Shown: positions 8,511-18,311, counted from the stretch's first letter. The stretch: 64,000 nucleotides of DNA from Gemmatimonadaceae bacterium (GCA_013817305.1 JACDCY010000002.1:1-64000), one strand, 5' to 3'. Numbers and translations: made by a program. Notes: generated from the sequence alone by a model not told the origin.

Positions 8511-8603
8511 CAGGGCGGATTATGGTTGCTGGTTCTTGGATCGAGCAATGATAGATGAACGCGGGTGCCGCTGTAACCACATCCCCCAAACCAGGCACAG
8601 GAA

Positions 8604-9653
<1,050 letters not shown>

Positions 9654-9654
9654 T

Positions 9655-10200
9655 TCAGCTCGCCGGCTTGGCGAGCAGCTGCTCAACCAGCGCGCGATTG
9701 GCCGGGGAATCCCAGTGCACCGCGCCCACGACGCGCTTCCGGATCACGCCGTCACGTCCGATGATCACCGTCTCCGGCACCCCGGTCGTGCGATATGCCT
9801 GCTTGATCGCTCCCAGAGAATCGTGCAGAATCTCGAAGGTCAGGCCGAGGGAGTCGGCAAAATCGCTGATCTGCTGGCCGGTGCCTCCGGCGTCGATGCT
9901 CACCGCGACGACCTTGAGTCCGCGCGAAGCGTAGGCCTCGTGCAGCGCCTGAATGCTGGGCATCTCTACTCGGCAGGGCGCGCACCAGGTCGCCCAGATG
10001 TTGAGCAGTACGACATCACCGGCGTAATTGGCCAGAGTCTTCGCCTGCGAAGACGGCCCAAGAGTTACGGCGCTGAACTGTGGCGCCCGCGAAGCGACGC
10101 CAACCGTGTCGAGATCGTAGCGCAGCGCGCGCACGCCGAAGTAGCCGGCGATCAGGACGGCCGGCAGGAGCACGAGCAGCGCAGCCCGCTTCCCTGGCAT
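9655..10200 (-). CDS. TlpA-family thioredoxin-like protein
   Basis: The 181-residue protein has one N-terminal membrane anchor (ALLVLLPAVLIAGYFGV) followed by a periplasmic thioredoxin fold. The redox motif is WATWCAPCRVEMPS, the CxPC form used by TlpA/ResA reductases, and a cis-proline loop appears as TTGVPETVII. Such proteins reduce disulfides in periplasmic partners, for example apocytochromes; the partner is not in this window. The ATG at 10200 lies two bases after the rpe stop. The open frame further upstream is an rpe shadow. Confidence 0.9.
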   Translation of the reverse strand: MPGKRAALLVLLPAVLIAGYFGVRALRYDLDTVGVASRAPQFSAVTLGPSSQAKTLANYAGDVVLLNIWATWCAPCRVEMPSIQALHEAYASRGLKVVAVSIDAGGTGQQISDFADSLGLTFEILHDSLGAIKQAYRTTGVPETVIIGRDGVIRKRVVGAVHWDSPANRALVEQLLAKPAS

Positions 10201-10202
10201 GC

Positions 10203-10868
10203 TTACACGGTCTCCTGGCAGAGCTTCCGTAGCACGGCTATCTCGCTCCGCGGGTCCTTCGCGCCGAAAATCGCGTTTCCAGCGACAAACGTATCCGCGC
10301 CAGCGCGCCACACGTCGCGGATGGTCTCTCTCCCGACGCCGCCATCCACTTCCAGATACGCGCCGCTGCGAGCCGCGTCCAGCATCTCCCGCGCGCGCGC
10401 GATCTTGACGAGCGACGCAGAAATAAAGCTCTGCGCGGAGAAGCCCGGATTCACGGACATGATCAGGAGCAGATCGAGATCGAGTATCACGTCGGATAGT
10501 GCCTCGACCGGAGTCGCGGGATTCACAACGGCGCCGGCGCGGCAGCCGAGCTCCTTGATGCGCATGAGCTGTCTGTGCAAATGCGGGGAGGTCTCGACAT
10601 GAATCGTCATGGTCGTGGCGCCCGCCTTGGAGAAGGCGTCGAAATACTTCTCCGGCTGGAGCACCATGAGATGAACGTCCAGCGGGAGCTCTGTGAGCTT
10701 GCGCACAGTCTCGATGACCTTCGCGCCGAAGGTGAGGTTCGGCACGAAGTGACCGTCCATCACGTCGATGTGTATCCAATCGGCGCCGCCGGCCTCGCAC
10801 ATGGCGATCTCGTCCGCGAGCCGGGCGAAGTCCGCGCTGAGTATCGAAGGAGCTATCCGAACCGTCAT
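10203..10868 (-). CDS. rpe: ribulose-phosphate 3-epimerase
   Basis: Rpe interconverts ribulose 5-phosphate and xylulose 5-phosphate in the pentose phosphate pathway. The 221-residue TIM barrel starts MTVRIAPSILSADFARL, then shows the metal-binding HIDVMDGHFVPNLTFG and DVHLMV motifs, and VNPGFSAQSFI with the EVDGGVG strand near the phosphate site. Length and all catalytic motifs are standard. It overlaps the PASTA gene by four bases and abuts the thioredoxin-like gene. Confidence 0.96.
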   Translation of the reverse strand: MTVRIAPSILSADFARLADEIAMCEAGGADWIHIDVMDGHFVPNLTFGAKVIETVRKLTELPLDVHLMVLQPEKYFDAFSKAGATTMTIHVETSPHLHRQLMRIKELGCRAGAVVNPATPVEALSDVILDLDLLLIMSVNPGFSAQSFISASLVKIARAREMLDAARSGAYLEVDGGVGRETIRDVWRAGADTFVAGNAIFGAKDPRSEIAVLRKLCQETV

Positions 10869-11641
10869 CGCTGTGGGAAAGAGTCGCGCGGAGGGACGTA
10901 CAGCGGAGCGACCGGAGGAAATCTCGAGACGGTCACGTTGATGCGGCCGCCCGCGGACACTGCCTGCCCCGCCGGCGGAGATTGCGACAGTATGGTGTTC
11001 TCGGCCTGGAACGAGCTCGTGTCTCTCCCCACGCCTCCGACCCTCAACCCGATCTGCTCCAGCATCGAGCGCGCATCGGGCAGTGTGCGGCCAACCAGAT
11101 CCGGCGCAACAACGATCGCGGGACCGTCGCTTATCACGATGTTCACCATGGCCGGGAGCTGCAGGACCTCTCCAGACGGTGGAGTGCTGCCGATGATCGA
11201 GCCGCGCGGCTGGTCGCTCGCTTCGCGCCGCACAGTGCCGAGCTCGAAGCCAGCGTTCGCGATGGAGACGCGCGCCTGCTGCTCGCTCAACCCGGTTACC
11301 TGCGGCACCGGTGCGCTCCGCTGGCCCGCGCTCACGGCAAGCCTCACGTCGATTCCGCGCTTCTGGCTGCTCCCGGCCGGCGGGTCCTGCTGCAGCACGG
11401 TGCCTTCTGGCGCGCGCGGGTGAAAGCGGGATTCACCCTGGACGGCCTGAAACCCGGCCTTCTCGATGCGCTGAGCCGCGTCCGAATACATGAGCCCGAC
11501 CACGTTCGGCATCTTTGCGTCGTCCGGGATCACTTCCGCGGGAAAGGCGAACAGGAAGATCAACAGGTACGCGATCAAAAAACCGCCGCCGGCGGTCAGA
11601 AGATATGGAAAGGCGCTGCGTGGAGCAGCGCGCCAACTCAC
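10865..11641 (-). CDS. membrane-anchored protein with three PASTA domains
   Basis: The 258-residue protein has an N-terminal transmembrane helix (FPYLLTAGGGFLIAYLLIFL) and then three PASTA repeats of about 65 residues each. They are recognisable by MPNVVGLMYSDAAQ, VPQVTGLSEQQAR and APDLVGRTLPDAR, each followed by a PPAG or PPSG turn. PASTA domains bind muropeptides or beta-lactams in PknB kinases and PBPs; here there is no kinase or transpeptidase domain, so it may be a periplasmic cell-wall sensor or scaffold. The start is GTG at 11641, directly abutting the rsmB stop. Confidence 0.88.
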   Translation of the reverse strand: MSWRAAPRSAFPYLLTAGGGFLIAYLLIFLFAFPAEVIPDDAKMPNVVGLMYSDAAQRIEKAGFQAVQGESRFHPRAPEGTVLQQDPPAGSSQKRGIDVRLAVSAGQRSAPVPQVTGLSEQQARVSIANAGFELGTVRREASDQPRGSIIGSTPPSGEVLQLPAMVNIVISDGPAIVVAPDLVGRTLPDARSMLEQIGLRVGGVGRDTSSFQAENTILSQSPPAGQAVSAGGRINVTVSRFPPVAPLYVPPRDSFPQR

Positions 11642-12985
11642 TTAGCGGACCCTTCGAAGTCGCGCCGCGAACGCGCCGTCGGCGCCATGTCGCTGTGGCA
11701 GCACGCGTAGGAATCCGTCGCTCGAGACTTCGTTCGGGATCTCGCCGTCTGGCGGCGGCTCCAGAACGAAGTCCGGGTGCTCTTTTAGAAATGTCGCGAC
11801 CTGCTCCTCGTTCTCTTCGGGCTCGAGTGAGCAGGTGCTGTAGATGAGCAAGCCGCCGGGAGCCACGACTCGCGCGGCGCCGCGGCAGATCGCGCGCTGC
11901 AGGTTTGTCATCACCGCTAGATCTGACGGCCTGAGTCGCCAGCGGGCATCGGGGTGCCTGCGAAACGTTCCAGTTCCCGTGCAGGGCACGTCTATCAGAA
12001 CCACGTCGACCGGCCGGATTGCCGGGTGCCGCGCATCGCCGACGAACGCGAGCAGGTCACGCGCATCGAGCCGCTTCACATTCGCGATCACCCGCTGCAG
12101 CCGCCCGTGCGAACGGTCGCTCGCTACAACCGATCCCGCGACGCGCGTCATCTCCAGCGACTTTCCGCCGGGTGCGGCGCAAAGATCTGCGACCGTAACG
12201 CCGGCTGAGATCGCCGCGTAGCGCGACACGAGCGTGGACGCCGGATCCTGGATGAAGAACAACCCCTGCTTGTAAGCTCCCAACTCGGTCAGCGCGGCCG
12301 CGCCTTGCAGCTCGAGGCTGTCCGCAACGAGCGGAGCGTCTGCGACTTTCACTCCGGCCGCTTCCAGCGTTGCCTCGAGCTGCTCGCGCACGATCCCATA
12401 CGGACGCGCGATCAGCGGCGGCTCGGTGTTGTTGGCCTCGAGCAGTTGCACTGTCTCGCTTCGGCCGAACCGCTCGAGCCAACGAGCGACGATCCACCGC
12501 GGGTGCGAATACTCGAGCGCGAGCTGATCGACTTCGTCTCCGTCCACAATCACGGAGAGGTCCTCTCGCTCCCGGTCCACGCGCCTCAGCACGGCGTTGG
12601 CGAGCTTGCTCGCTCCGATTCCGTGCCGCCGCTTCGCCAGCTCGACCGTCTGCGCGATGGCCGCGTACGCCGGGACGCTGCGCATGTACAGCAGCTGGTC
12701 CACGCCGAGCCGGAGCAGATCGACCAGGTCCGGATCCAGCCGTGCGAGCCCGCCCCGCACGCGTGACGACAGGATTGCGTCGAGCCGGGCGCGGCGCCTC
12801 AGCATCCCGTACACCAGTTCCTGCATCCACCGCCGATCACGCGAATCCAGAGCGATGGCGCGCCGCTCGAATGACGAGTCGAGCATCTCGCCATTGCGCA
12901 GGTCGCCGCAGACCTCGGCGGCGAGCACCCGGGCTTCGGTGACGCCACCCTGAGCGGCGAACTGGACGCTGCCCTTGGTCCCCAT
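11642..12985 (-). CDS. rsmB: 16S rRNA (cytosine(967)-C(5))-methyltransferase RsmB
   Basis: RsmB methylates C967 of 16S rRNA using SAM. The first 140 residues are the NusB-like RNA-binding domain, and the C-terminal half is the methyltransferase. The SAM motif is VADLCAAPGGKSLEM; the proline-cysteine motif is VLIDVPCTGTGTFRRHPD, with one catalytic cysteine, and the second cysteine is in LIYSTCSLEPEENE. The start is the ATG at 12985, overlapping the thiG stop by one base and giving 447 residues. The longer open frame upstream is a thiG shadow. Confidence 0.95.
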   Translation of the reverse strand: MGTKGSVQFAAQGGVTEARVLAAEVCGDLRNGEMLDSSFERRAIALDSRDRRWMQELVYGMLRRRARLDAILSSRVRGGLARLDPDLVDLLRLGVDQLLYMRSVPAYAAIAQTVELAKRRHGIGASKLANAVLRRVDREREDLSVIVDGDEVDQLALEYSHPRWIVARWLERFGRSETVQLLEANNTEPPLIARPYGIVREQLEATLEAAGVKVADAPLVADSLELQGAAALTELGAYKQGLFFIQDPASTLVSRYAAISAGVTVADLCAAPGGKSLEMTRVAGSVVASDRSHGRLQRVIANVKRLDARDLLAFVGDARHPAIRPVDVVLIDVPCTGTGTFRRHPDARWRLRPSDLAVMTNLQRAICRGAARVVAPGGLLIYSTCSLEPEENEEQVATFLKEHPDFVLEPPPDGEIPNEVSSDGFLRVLPQRHGADGAFAARLRRVR

Positions 12986-13782
12986 CACCCGAGCATCCCG
13001 TCGAGCGGGGAAGACGGCATGGCCGTCTCGCGTTTCGGCATCCTGCCCGCGAGGAACGAAGCCCGTCCGGCTTCGACGGCCAGCTTCATCGCGTGCGCCA
13101 TCCGCACCGGATCGGTAGCCGCGGCAATTCCGGTGTTCATCAGTATTCCGTCCACGCCCTGCTCCATCGCCGCGCACGCGTCGGTCGCGCAGCCGACCCC
13201 GGCATCGACGATGACGGGCACGGACAGTCTCCGCTTGATCGTGCGGATCGCCTGCGGGTTCAGGAGACCGAGGCCAGAGCCGATCGGCGAGGCAAGGGGC
13301 ATGACTGCGACTGCGCCTGCATCCTCGAGCCGGAGCGCGACGATCAGATCTTCGTTTGTGTACGCCATCACCTTGAACCCTTCATCGACCAGCACCTTGG
13401 TTGCTTCGAGCAGTCCAGCCACGTCGGGCAGCAGCGTTTCTTCGTCGCCGAGCACTTCGAGCTTGATCCACTCGTTGAACCCGGCCGCGCGCGCGAGGCG
13501 GGCGTATCGCACGGCTTCCTCAGCGGAATAGCATCCCGCCGTGTTGGCGAGCAGGAAATGCTGGTCGGGATTGAGATGGCGCAGCATCCCCTCGTCGTTG
13601 GCGCGGTTCAGGTCCACGCGGCGCACGGCGACGGTCACGACCTCGGCGCCCGACGCTTCGATGGCGGCCGACATCTCTTCGTTCGAGCGATACTTGCCGG
13701 TCCCCACCATCAGGCGCGAGCGAAATTCGCGCCCGGCGATCTCGAAGGGCACGTCATTCACCGGTAGTGTCGCGGTGGTCAT
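12985..13782 (-). CDS. thiG: thiazole synthase ThiG
   Basis: ThiG builds the thiazole phosphate ring of thiamine from deoxyxylulose phosphate, dehydroglycine and ThiS thiocarboxylate. The 265-residue barrel shows RLMVGTGKYRS near residue 25, the Schiff-base lysine in NEWIKLEV, and the phosphate-binding MPLASPIGSGLGL and VPVIVDAGVG motifs. It overlaps thiS by four bases and rsmB by one. ThiG partners ThiS directly, as the gene order suggests. No thiF or thiH/thiO lies in the window. Confidence 0.96.
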   Translation of the reverse strand: MTTATLPVNDVPFEIAGREFRSRLMVGTGKYRSNEEMSAAIEASGAEVVTVAVRRVDLNRANDEGMLRHLNPDQHFLLANTAGCYSAEEAVRYARLARAAGFNEWIKLEVLGDEETLLPDVAGLLEATKVLVDEGFKVMAYTNEDLIVALRLEDAGAVAVMPLASPIGSGLGLLNPQAIRTIKRRLSVPVIVDAGVGCATDACAAMEQGVDGILMNTGIAAATDPVRMAHAMKLAVEAGRASFLAGRMPKRETAMPSSPLDGMLG

Positions 13783-14012
13783 CCGCCCCCCACGAAATGC
13801 ACGATCTCGACGACGTCGCCGGTGGCGAGCGCGATCGTGGCGTACGCGTCACGGTCCCGGAGCACGGACCTGTTGTGCTCGACCACTACTAGCCGGGGGT
13901 CGAGCTTGTGCGACTCGAGGAGGTCCGCGACGCTCGATCCGGCTGGGAAATCTCGATCTTCGCCGTTGACGGTCAGGGTGACCGTTTCATCCGCGATGCT
14001 CTGCTGCGACAT
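13779..14012 (-). CDS. thiS: sulfur carrier protein ThiS
   Basis: ThiS is the ubiquitin-fold sulfur carrier for thiazole synthesis. The 77-residue protein contains LTVNGEDRDFPAG at the start of the fold, RLVVVEHNRSVL in the middle, and ends VEIVHFVGGG, keeping the C-terminal di-glycine that is adenylated and thiocarboxylated. I start it at the ATG at 14012 (MSQQSIADETV); this overlaps the end of the thiE-like gene by 26 bases. The upstream open frame has no relation to the family. Confidence 0.93.
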   Translation of the reverse strand: MSQQSIADETVTLTVNGEDRDFPAGSSVADLLESHKLDPRLVVVEHNRSVLRDRDAYATIALATGDVVEIVHFVGGG

Positions 14013-14616
14013 ACTCCGAAAGATAGCGGGCGGCTGCCTCACCGGGATTCGGCTCGCCCCAGATTCCGCTGATGCTGGCCACCCCACGCGCGCCCGCCTC
14101 GACCAGCTCGCCGACTCGGCCCGGTGTGACTCCTCCAATGGCGATCACGGGGATTTCCGTGGCTTCGGCGCACGAGCGCACAAAGCCGAGGCCGCGCCCG
14201 GGCTCGCCCTCGTGCGATCCGCTGTCGAACACATGGCCTGCCACGCACCAGTCAGCGCCGAACAGCGCCGCGTCCCTGGCCTCGGCCGCCGAGTGGACGC
14301 TGCTTCCGATCCGGAGTGCCGGAGCCATCGCCCGCACGGCGGTCACGCCCGCGGAGCGCGAGGTCAACTGAACTCCGTGCGCCGCGCCCGCAAGCGCGAT
14401 GTCGGCGCGGTCGTTTATCACTATCGTGCAGCCGGTCTCGCCCGAGGCCTCCACCAGCGATTGAGTGATCACGAGCAGTCGGCGGTCGGAAAGCCAGCGA
14501 GCGCGTACATGAATGGTCCCGCGCTGGCCAAGTGCGGCCATGACATCTGTCGCGCGGCGCAGGAAATCCGCGTGCAACAGCTTGTCGTCGTTTGTTATCG
14601 CGTGGACGACGGGCAC
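13987..14616 (-). CDS. thiamine phosphate synthase-like protein (ThiE/TenI family)
   Basis: The 209-residue product is a ThiE/TenI-type barrel. It has the VNDRADIAL-like INDRADIALAG, followed by HGVQLTS, and ends with the phosphate loop IPVIAIGGVTPGRV. The catalytic loop that reads GxGPxFxTxTK in ThiE is changed to WCVAGHVFDSGSHEG, so it may be a TenI-like or divergent ThiE protein. A second, canonical ThiE is at 61107. The best start is the GTG at 14616, giving MPVVHAITNDDKL, 16 bases after the fmt stop. The context with thiS and thiG supports a thiamine role. Confidence 0.8.
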   Translation of the reverse strand: MPVVHAITNDDKLLHADFLRRATDVMAALGQRGTIHVRARWLSDRRLLVITQSLVEASGETGCTIVINDRADIALAGAAHGVQLTSRSAGVTAVRAMAPALRIGSSVHSAAEARDAALFGADWCVAGHVFDSGSHEGEPGRGLGFVRSCAEATEIPVIAIGGVTPGRVGELVEAGARGVASISGIWGEPNPGEAAARYLSEYVAAEHRG

Positions 14617-14632
14617 GCTCCAGGCGATGGGC

Positions 14633-15559
14633 TCAGCCGAGGATGTCACCGACGGCGACTGCTCGCCCGCGCGTCCAGTCGCCAGCGGCCATGCGCCGCC
14701 GGCCGGCTGGCTGGACCTCGGAGATTCTGACCGCGCCGGTGCCGCATGCCACCACGAGGTCCTCGCCGGCTTCGAGCACCTGGCCGGGATTACCGGAGAG
14801 CCCCTCAGCGAGCGACGGATGAAAGAGCTTGACCGCTTCTCCGCCGGCGCTCGTGAACGCAGCGGGGCGTGGATCGTACGCGCGAATTCCACGTGACACC
14901 TGCTGTGAATCGTTTGTCCAATCGATGCGCGCCGACTCGCGCGCGACCTTCGGCGCAAGCGTGACGAGCGAGGCATCCTGCTCTTTCGGCGTGGCTGCGC
15001 CGGCCGACATCAGAGCAAGTGCTTCCACGATCGCGAGCGCGCCCAGCTCGGAGAGTCGCATCGCGAGCTCCCCGTACGTCTCTTCGGGACCGATCGGCGT
15101 TTTGACCTGGTGCAGCACCGGTCCCGCATCGAGCGCGGGCACCATCTGCATTATCGAGATACCGGTCTCGGCGAATCCTGCGAGAATCGCGCCCTGTATG
15201 GGCGCAGCGCCGCGCAGCGCCGGCAGCAGCGAGGCGTGGATGTTGAGTGTGCCCAGGCGTGGAAGATCGATGACTTCTCTGGAAAGGATCTGGCCGTAAG
15301 CCACGACCACTGAAATGTCTGGCTCCAGCTTACTGATGTCGTCGACGAAAGCCGGATCACGCGCTTTGACCGGCTGTAGCACCGGGATCTCTTCGCGGAC
15401 CGCGAGGGTTTTCACCGGCGAGGCGATCACGCTCGAACGCGACCGGCCCTGCGGCTTGTCGGGCTGAGTTACGACTCCGACGACGTCGAGACCTTCGCCG
15501 AGCAGCGCCGCGAGGGGAGTGACCGCGAAATCGGGCGTTCCCCAGAAGAGAACCCGCAC
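14633..15559 (-). CDS. fmt: methionyl-tRNA formyltransferase
   Basis: Fmt formylates initiator Met-tRNA using 10-formyltetrahydrofolate. The 308-residue protein opens VRVLFWGTPDFAV, holds the catalytic NIHASLLPALRGAAPIQ (asparagine, histidine and SLLP loop), and has a C-terminal OB-fold-like domain from about residue 205. The start is the GTG at 15559, which shares one base with the def stop (TAGTG). Fmt and Def adjacent is the classical arrangement. The open frame upstream is a def shadow. Confidence 0.96.
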   Translation of the reverse strand: MRVLFWGTPDFAVTPLAALLGEGLDVVGVVTQPDKPQGRSRSSVIASPVKTLAVREEIPVLQPVKARDPAFVDDISKLEPDISVVVAYGQILSREVIDLPRLGTLNIHASLLPALRGAAPIQGAILAGFAETGISIMQMVPALDAGPVLHQVKTPIGPEETYGELAMRLSELGALAIVEALALMSAGAATPKEQDASLVTLAPKVARESARIDWTNDSQQVSRGIRAYDPRPAAFTSAGGEAVKLFHPSLAEGLSGNPGQVLEAGEDLVVACGTGAVRISEVQPAGRRRMAAGDWTRGRAVAVGDILG

Positions 15560-16140
15560 TAGACCTCGCCGGCCGCTGTCGCGTTGTGCTCCGCGCTTCG
15601 GGACTTCGACTTTTTCTCCATGCCCGCGACCACTTTTCGGATCAATCCCGGATAATCTCCCTTCAGCTTGTCCCACTGGCTCAAAGCTGACCGCCGCTTG
15701 AACACGCTGAGGTAGTCCACAAAGAGTTTGCCGTGCAGGTGATCGACTTCGTGCTGAATGCACCGCGCCAACAGCTCGTCCGCCGCCAGCTCGAACGGCT
15801 TGCCGTCGGCATCGAGCGCGCGCACCACGATTCGTTGCGGCCGCTCCACCTCTCCGAACACTTCGGGAATGGAGAGGCAGCCTTCCTCGGCGCGTGCCGA
15901 GCCCTCGCGTGTGACGATCTCAGGATTGATCAGCGCGTAGCGAGCGCCCTCGACATCGACCACCGCGAGCCGCTCCGTGCGACCGACCTGCGGAGCGGCG
16001 AGCCCAATTCCCTCGGCGGCGTACATCGTGGTGAACATGTCGGCGATCAGCTGCCTGAGCTCGGGGGTGACTTCCGCTACCGGCTGCGTATCCGTTCGAA
16101 GGATAGGATCGCCGAGCACGCGGATGTCGAGCGCCTTCAC
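15559..16140 (-). CDS. def: peptide deformylase
   Basis: Def removes the N-formyl group from nascent proteins. All three family motifs are intact: GIGLAAPQVG (about residue 45), EGCLSIP with the metal-binding cysteine (about 87), and QHEVDHLHG, the HExxH helix (about 129). The 193 residues include a C-terminal extension rich in lysine and serine (MEKKSKSRSAEH). It sits five bases after yajC and overlaps fmt. Confidence 0.96.
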   Translation of the reverse strand: MKALDIRVLGDPILRTDTQPVAEVTPELRQLIADMFTTMYAAEGIGLAAPQVGRTERLAVVDVEGARYALINPEIVTREGSARAEEGCLSIPEVFGEVERPQRIVVRALDADGKPFELAADELLARCIQHEVDHLHGKLFVDYLSVFKRRSALSQWDKLKGDYPGLIRKVVAGMEKKSKSRSAEHNATAAGEV

Positions 16141-16145
16141 CGCTG

Positions 16146-16505
16146 TCAGGCTCCGGTTACGGTGGGACGAATGACCCTGGTGATGCGACCGCGCTCGATG
16201 ATCAGCTTGGATTCACCGGAGCGGATTGTGACGCGGTCTTCCATCGTCGGCGCCGCCGTCCCCTCGTTCATCGTTTCCTTGATGTGCAGCACCTCGCCGA
16301 CGACTCCGCCTGCGGTCACTACTTCGTCACCCTTCTTGAGCCCTTTTATGAGGGCTTCGTGCACTTTTCGCTGCTTCTGTCCCGGGCGGATGAGAACGAA
16401 GTAGAAGATGATGAAGATCGCGCCGTACATGAACAACGGGCCCACCAGCGGATTGGCGCCTGCGGGGGCGAATATGGCCAGTGCGGCATAGGTCGTAGCT
16501 GTCAT
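16146..16505 (-). CDS. yajC: preprotein translocase subunit YajC
   Basis: YajC is an accessory subunit of the Sec holotranslocon with SecDF. The 119-residue protein has one transmembrane helix (GPLFMYGAIFIIFYFVLIRP), followed at once by the family motif RPGQKQRKVHEALIKGLKKG and a small soluble domain with GDEVVTAGGVVG. The downstream neighbour is def rather than secD, but tgt upstream is the usual partner. The start ATG is at 16505. Confidence 0.95.
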   Translation of the reverse strand: MTATTYAALAIFAPAGANPLVGPLFMYGAIFIIFYFVLIRPGQKQRKVHEALIKGLKKGDEVVTAGGVVGEVLHIKETMNEGTAAPTMEDRVTIRSGESKLIIERGRITRVIRPTVTGA

Positions 16506-16529
16506 TGGTCGTCGGTGCCGGTTCGGGAA

Positions 16530-17681
16530 TTAGAGAGCGGTTGGGGCAGAGGCTTTCAGCGTGTTGTGCCGCTCGAGCCAGTCGCTGCTCCAGGCGGAGA
16601 ACGTACCGTCCTGAATGGTCTCGCGGACTTTGCGCATGAGCTGCACCAGAAAATGTACATTGTGCAGCGAGAGGAGCCGGGGCCCGAGCATCTCGTCCGC
16701 GGTGAACAGGTGCCGCAGGTACGCGCGGCTGAAGCGGGAGCAGGTCGGACAGGAGCAGGACTCGTCCAGTGGGCGGGTGTCCGCGCGGAGCTCTGCGTTA
16801 CGAACATTGATGCGCCCTTCCGGGACGAACGCTGTTCCGTTTCGGCCCATCCGCGTGGGCGCGACGCAGTCGAACATATCCACGCCGCGGCGCACCCCCT
16901 CCATCAGGTCCGCAGGGAAGCCGACACCCATGAGGTAGCGAGGGCGGTCCTGCGGCAGCGCTTCGTCGACCACGTCGAGCATCTGGTACATCGCGGGCTT
17001 CGCCTCGCCCACAGAGAGCCCGCCGATTCCGAAGCCGAGCCAGTCGCCCATGCCGGTGATTGCGGTGGCGGCTTCGCGTCGCAGGTCGGAGTGGATTCCT
17101 CCTTGGACGATCGGGAAGAGCGCTTGCTCCTGTTCCGGGTTTTGTTGGGCGAGTCTCTCGTGCTCCTTGCGGCAGCGCGCGAGCCAGCGAAGGCTGCGCT
17201 CGCTCGCGTCGCGCGAGGTTGCAGAGTCGGATTGGCCGGGTATGACGTGGTCGAATTGCATTATCACGTCGGCCCCAAGGTTGCGCTCGATTTGCATGAC
17301 CGACTCGGGAGTGAACCGCCGGGTGGAGCCGTCGATGTGGCTGCGGAACCCGACGCCGTCCTCGGTGACGGTGCACAGCTTCGCGAGGGAAAAGACCTGG
17401 AATCCGCCGGAGTCGGTAAGGATCGGGCCGTCCCAGCGCATGAATTCGTGCAGCCCGCCCATGTCGCGCACGAGCTCGTCGCCGGGACGGAGGTGGAGGT
17501 GGTACGCGTTGGCGAGCAGCATGCCGACGCCCGCCGTTTTGAGTTCCGTGGGGTCGAGCGATTTGACCGTTGCCAGCGTGCCTACTGGCATGAAGGCAGG
17601 GGTTTCGACGGGGCCGTGGGGGGTAGAGAAAACCGCGGCTCGTCCTCGACCCGAAGTTGCGGTTAGATCGAAGCGGAACAT
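16530..17681 (-). CDS. tgt: tRNA-guanine transglycosylase
   Basis: Tgt exchanges guanine-34 for preQ1 in tRNAs with GUN anticodons. The 383-residue barrel has the PVGTLATVKSL strand, the catalytic LTDSGGFQVFSL, GGLSVGEAKP, and the zinc site of three cysteines and a histidine in SCSCPTCSRFSRAYLRHL near residue 310. It would normally be next to queA; here an inserted repeat/four-helix-bundle unit separates them. YajC follows 24 bases downstream. Confidence 0.96.
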   Translation of the reverse strand: MFRFDLTATSGRGRAAVFSTPHGPVETPAFMPVGTLATVKSLDPTELKTAGVGMLLANAYHLHLRPGDELVRDMGGLHEFMRWDGPILTDSGGFQVFSLAKLCTVTEDGVGFRSHIDGSTRRFTPESVMQIERNLGADVIMQFDHVIPGQSDSATSRDASERSLRWLARCRKEHERLAQQNPEQEQALFPIVQGGIHSDLRREAATAITGMGDWLGFGIGGLSVGEAKPAMYQMLDVVDEALPQDRPRYLMGVGFPADLMEGVRRGVDMFDCVAPTRMGRNGTAFVPEGRINVRNAELRADTRPLDESCSCPTCSRFSRAYLRHLFTADEMLGPRLLSLHNVHFLVQLMRKVRETIQDGTFSAWSSDWLERHNTLKASAPTAL

Positions 17682-17722
17682 CAGGGGAATCTATTGATCT
17701 CGCCGCGCGCCATTGGTGTGTT

Positions 17723-17834
17723 GTGGCTCGCGTGGTGCGTTGCCCGTTATTGCGCCGTCCGTACGGACGTTGACCGGGTCAGCAAACGGGAAAACGTAAC
17801 GACGGAACAACGGGCAACGCACTACGCTAGCCAC
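17723..17834. repeat. hairpin repeat copy A, left of the four-helix-bundle gene
   Basis: The ends at 17723-17748 and 17809-17834 form an inverted repeat of 26 bases with two mismatches, so the element folds on itself. Its reverse complement aligns across its whole length with copy B at 18312-18437, including the internal part (GTTTTCCCGT followed by GTCAACGTCC). A shared GCTTTGTC-type flank extends the likeness outward on the four-helix-bundle side. The two copies therefore lie in inverted orientation around one gene. No transposase is present. Confidence 0.85.
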
Positions 17835-17905
17835 AGCAAGACAAAGCTTTGGCAGCGAGCGCTTGGATGTTACGACCCGGCATCGAGTCGTTTTGCATTT
17901 GCGGC

Positions 17906-18265
17906 ATGCAGGACTACCGCAAGCTCCGCGTCTGGCGCAAAGCTCACGAGTTGGCCCTTGCCGTCAGGCGAACGGCGAATCGCCTTCCTCGCACCGGTTA
18001 CGCCTCGCTTCGAAAGCAGATCACGACGAGCGCCGAGTCGATTCCGTTCAACATCGTCGAGGGCTGCGGGGCGAGCAGTCCGAAAGAGCTGGGGCGGTTT
18101 CTGGACATAAGCATCAAATCCACCATGGAGCTCGAATATCAATTGAAGCTTGCGCTGGACTACGGGGTTCTGGACGAGGCGGAGGGGAAAGCGTTGAGCG
18201 GTGAAGTGGTTGACACCCGGCGGATGCTGTGCGGGTTGCGGGCGAAGGTATTGGCTTCTGCGTAG
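17906..18265 (+). CDS. four-helix-bundle protein (23S rRNA intervening-sequence type)
   Basis: The 119-residue protein is the small all-helical family often called four helix bundle or 23S rRNA intervening-sequence protein, a fold also used by the Avd subunit of diversity-generating retroelements. It begins MQDYRKLRVWRKAHELAL and contains the typical ITTSAESIPFNIVEGCG loop and LGRFLDISIKSTMELEYQL helix. The RNA-binding or retroelement role is known only for some relatives. It is on the strand opposite to queA and tgt and is flanked by inverted hairpin repeats, which suggests a self-contained mobile unit. The ATG at 17906 is chosen because family members start just before the DYRKL motif. Confidence 0.9.
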   Translation: MQDYRKLRVWRKAHELALAVRRTANRLPRTGYASLRKQITTSAESIPFNIVEGCGASSPKELGRFLDISIKSTMELEYQLKLALDYGVLDEAEGKALSGEVVDTRRMLCGLRAKVLASA

Positions 18266-18311
18266 GCAGTTGTCAGTTCGTGTCCGCTAGGCTCGTTTCC
18301 CCCGGGCTTTG

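Noticed and set aside
14616-14660. TPP riboswitch before the thi genes
   Set aside because: The upstream sequence is fmt coding sequence and shows none of the conserved thi-box words.
16284-17666. 460-codon plus-strand open frame opposite tgt and yajC
   Set aside because: All residues are the reverse reading of well-conserved tgt; the translation is rich in arginine, histidine and valine with no recognisable domain.
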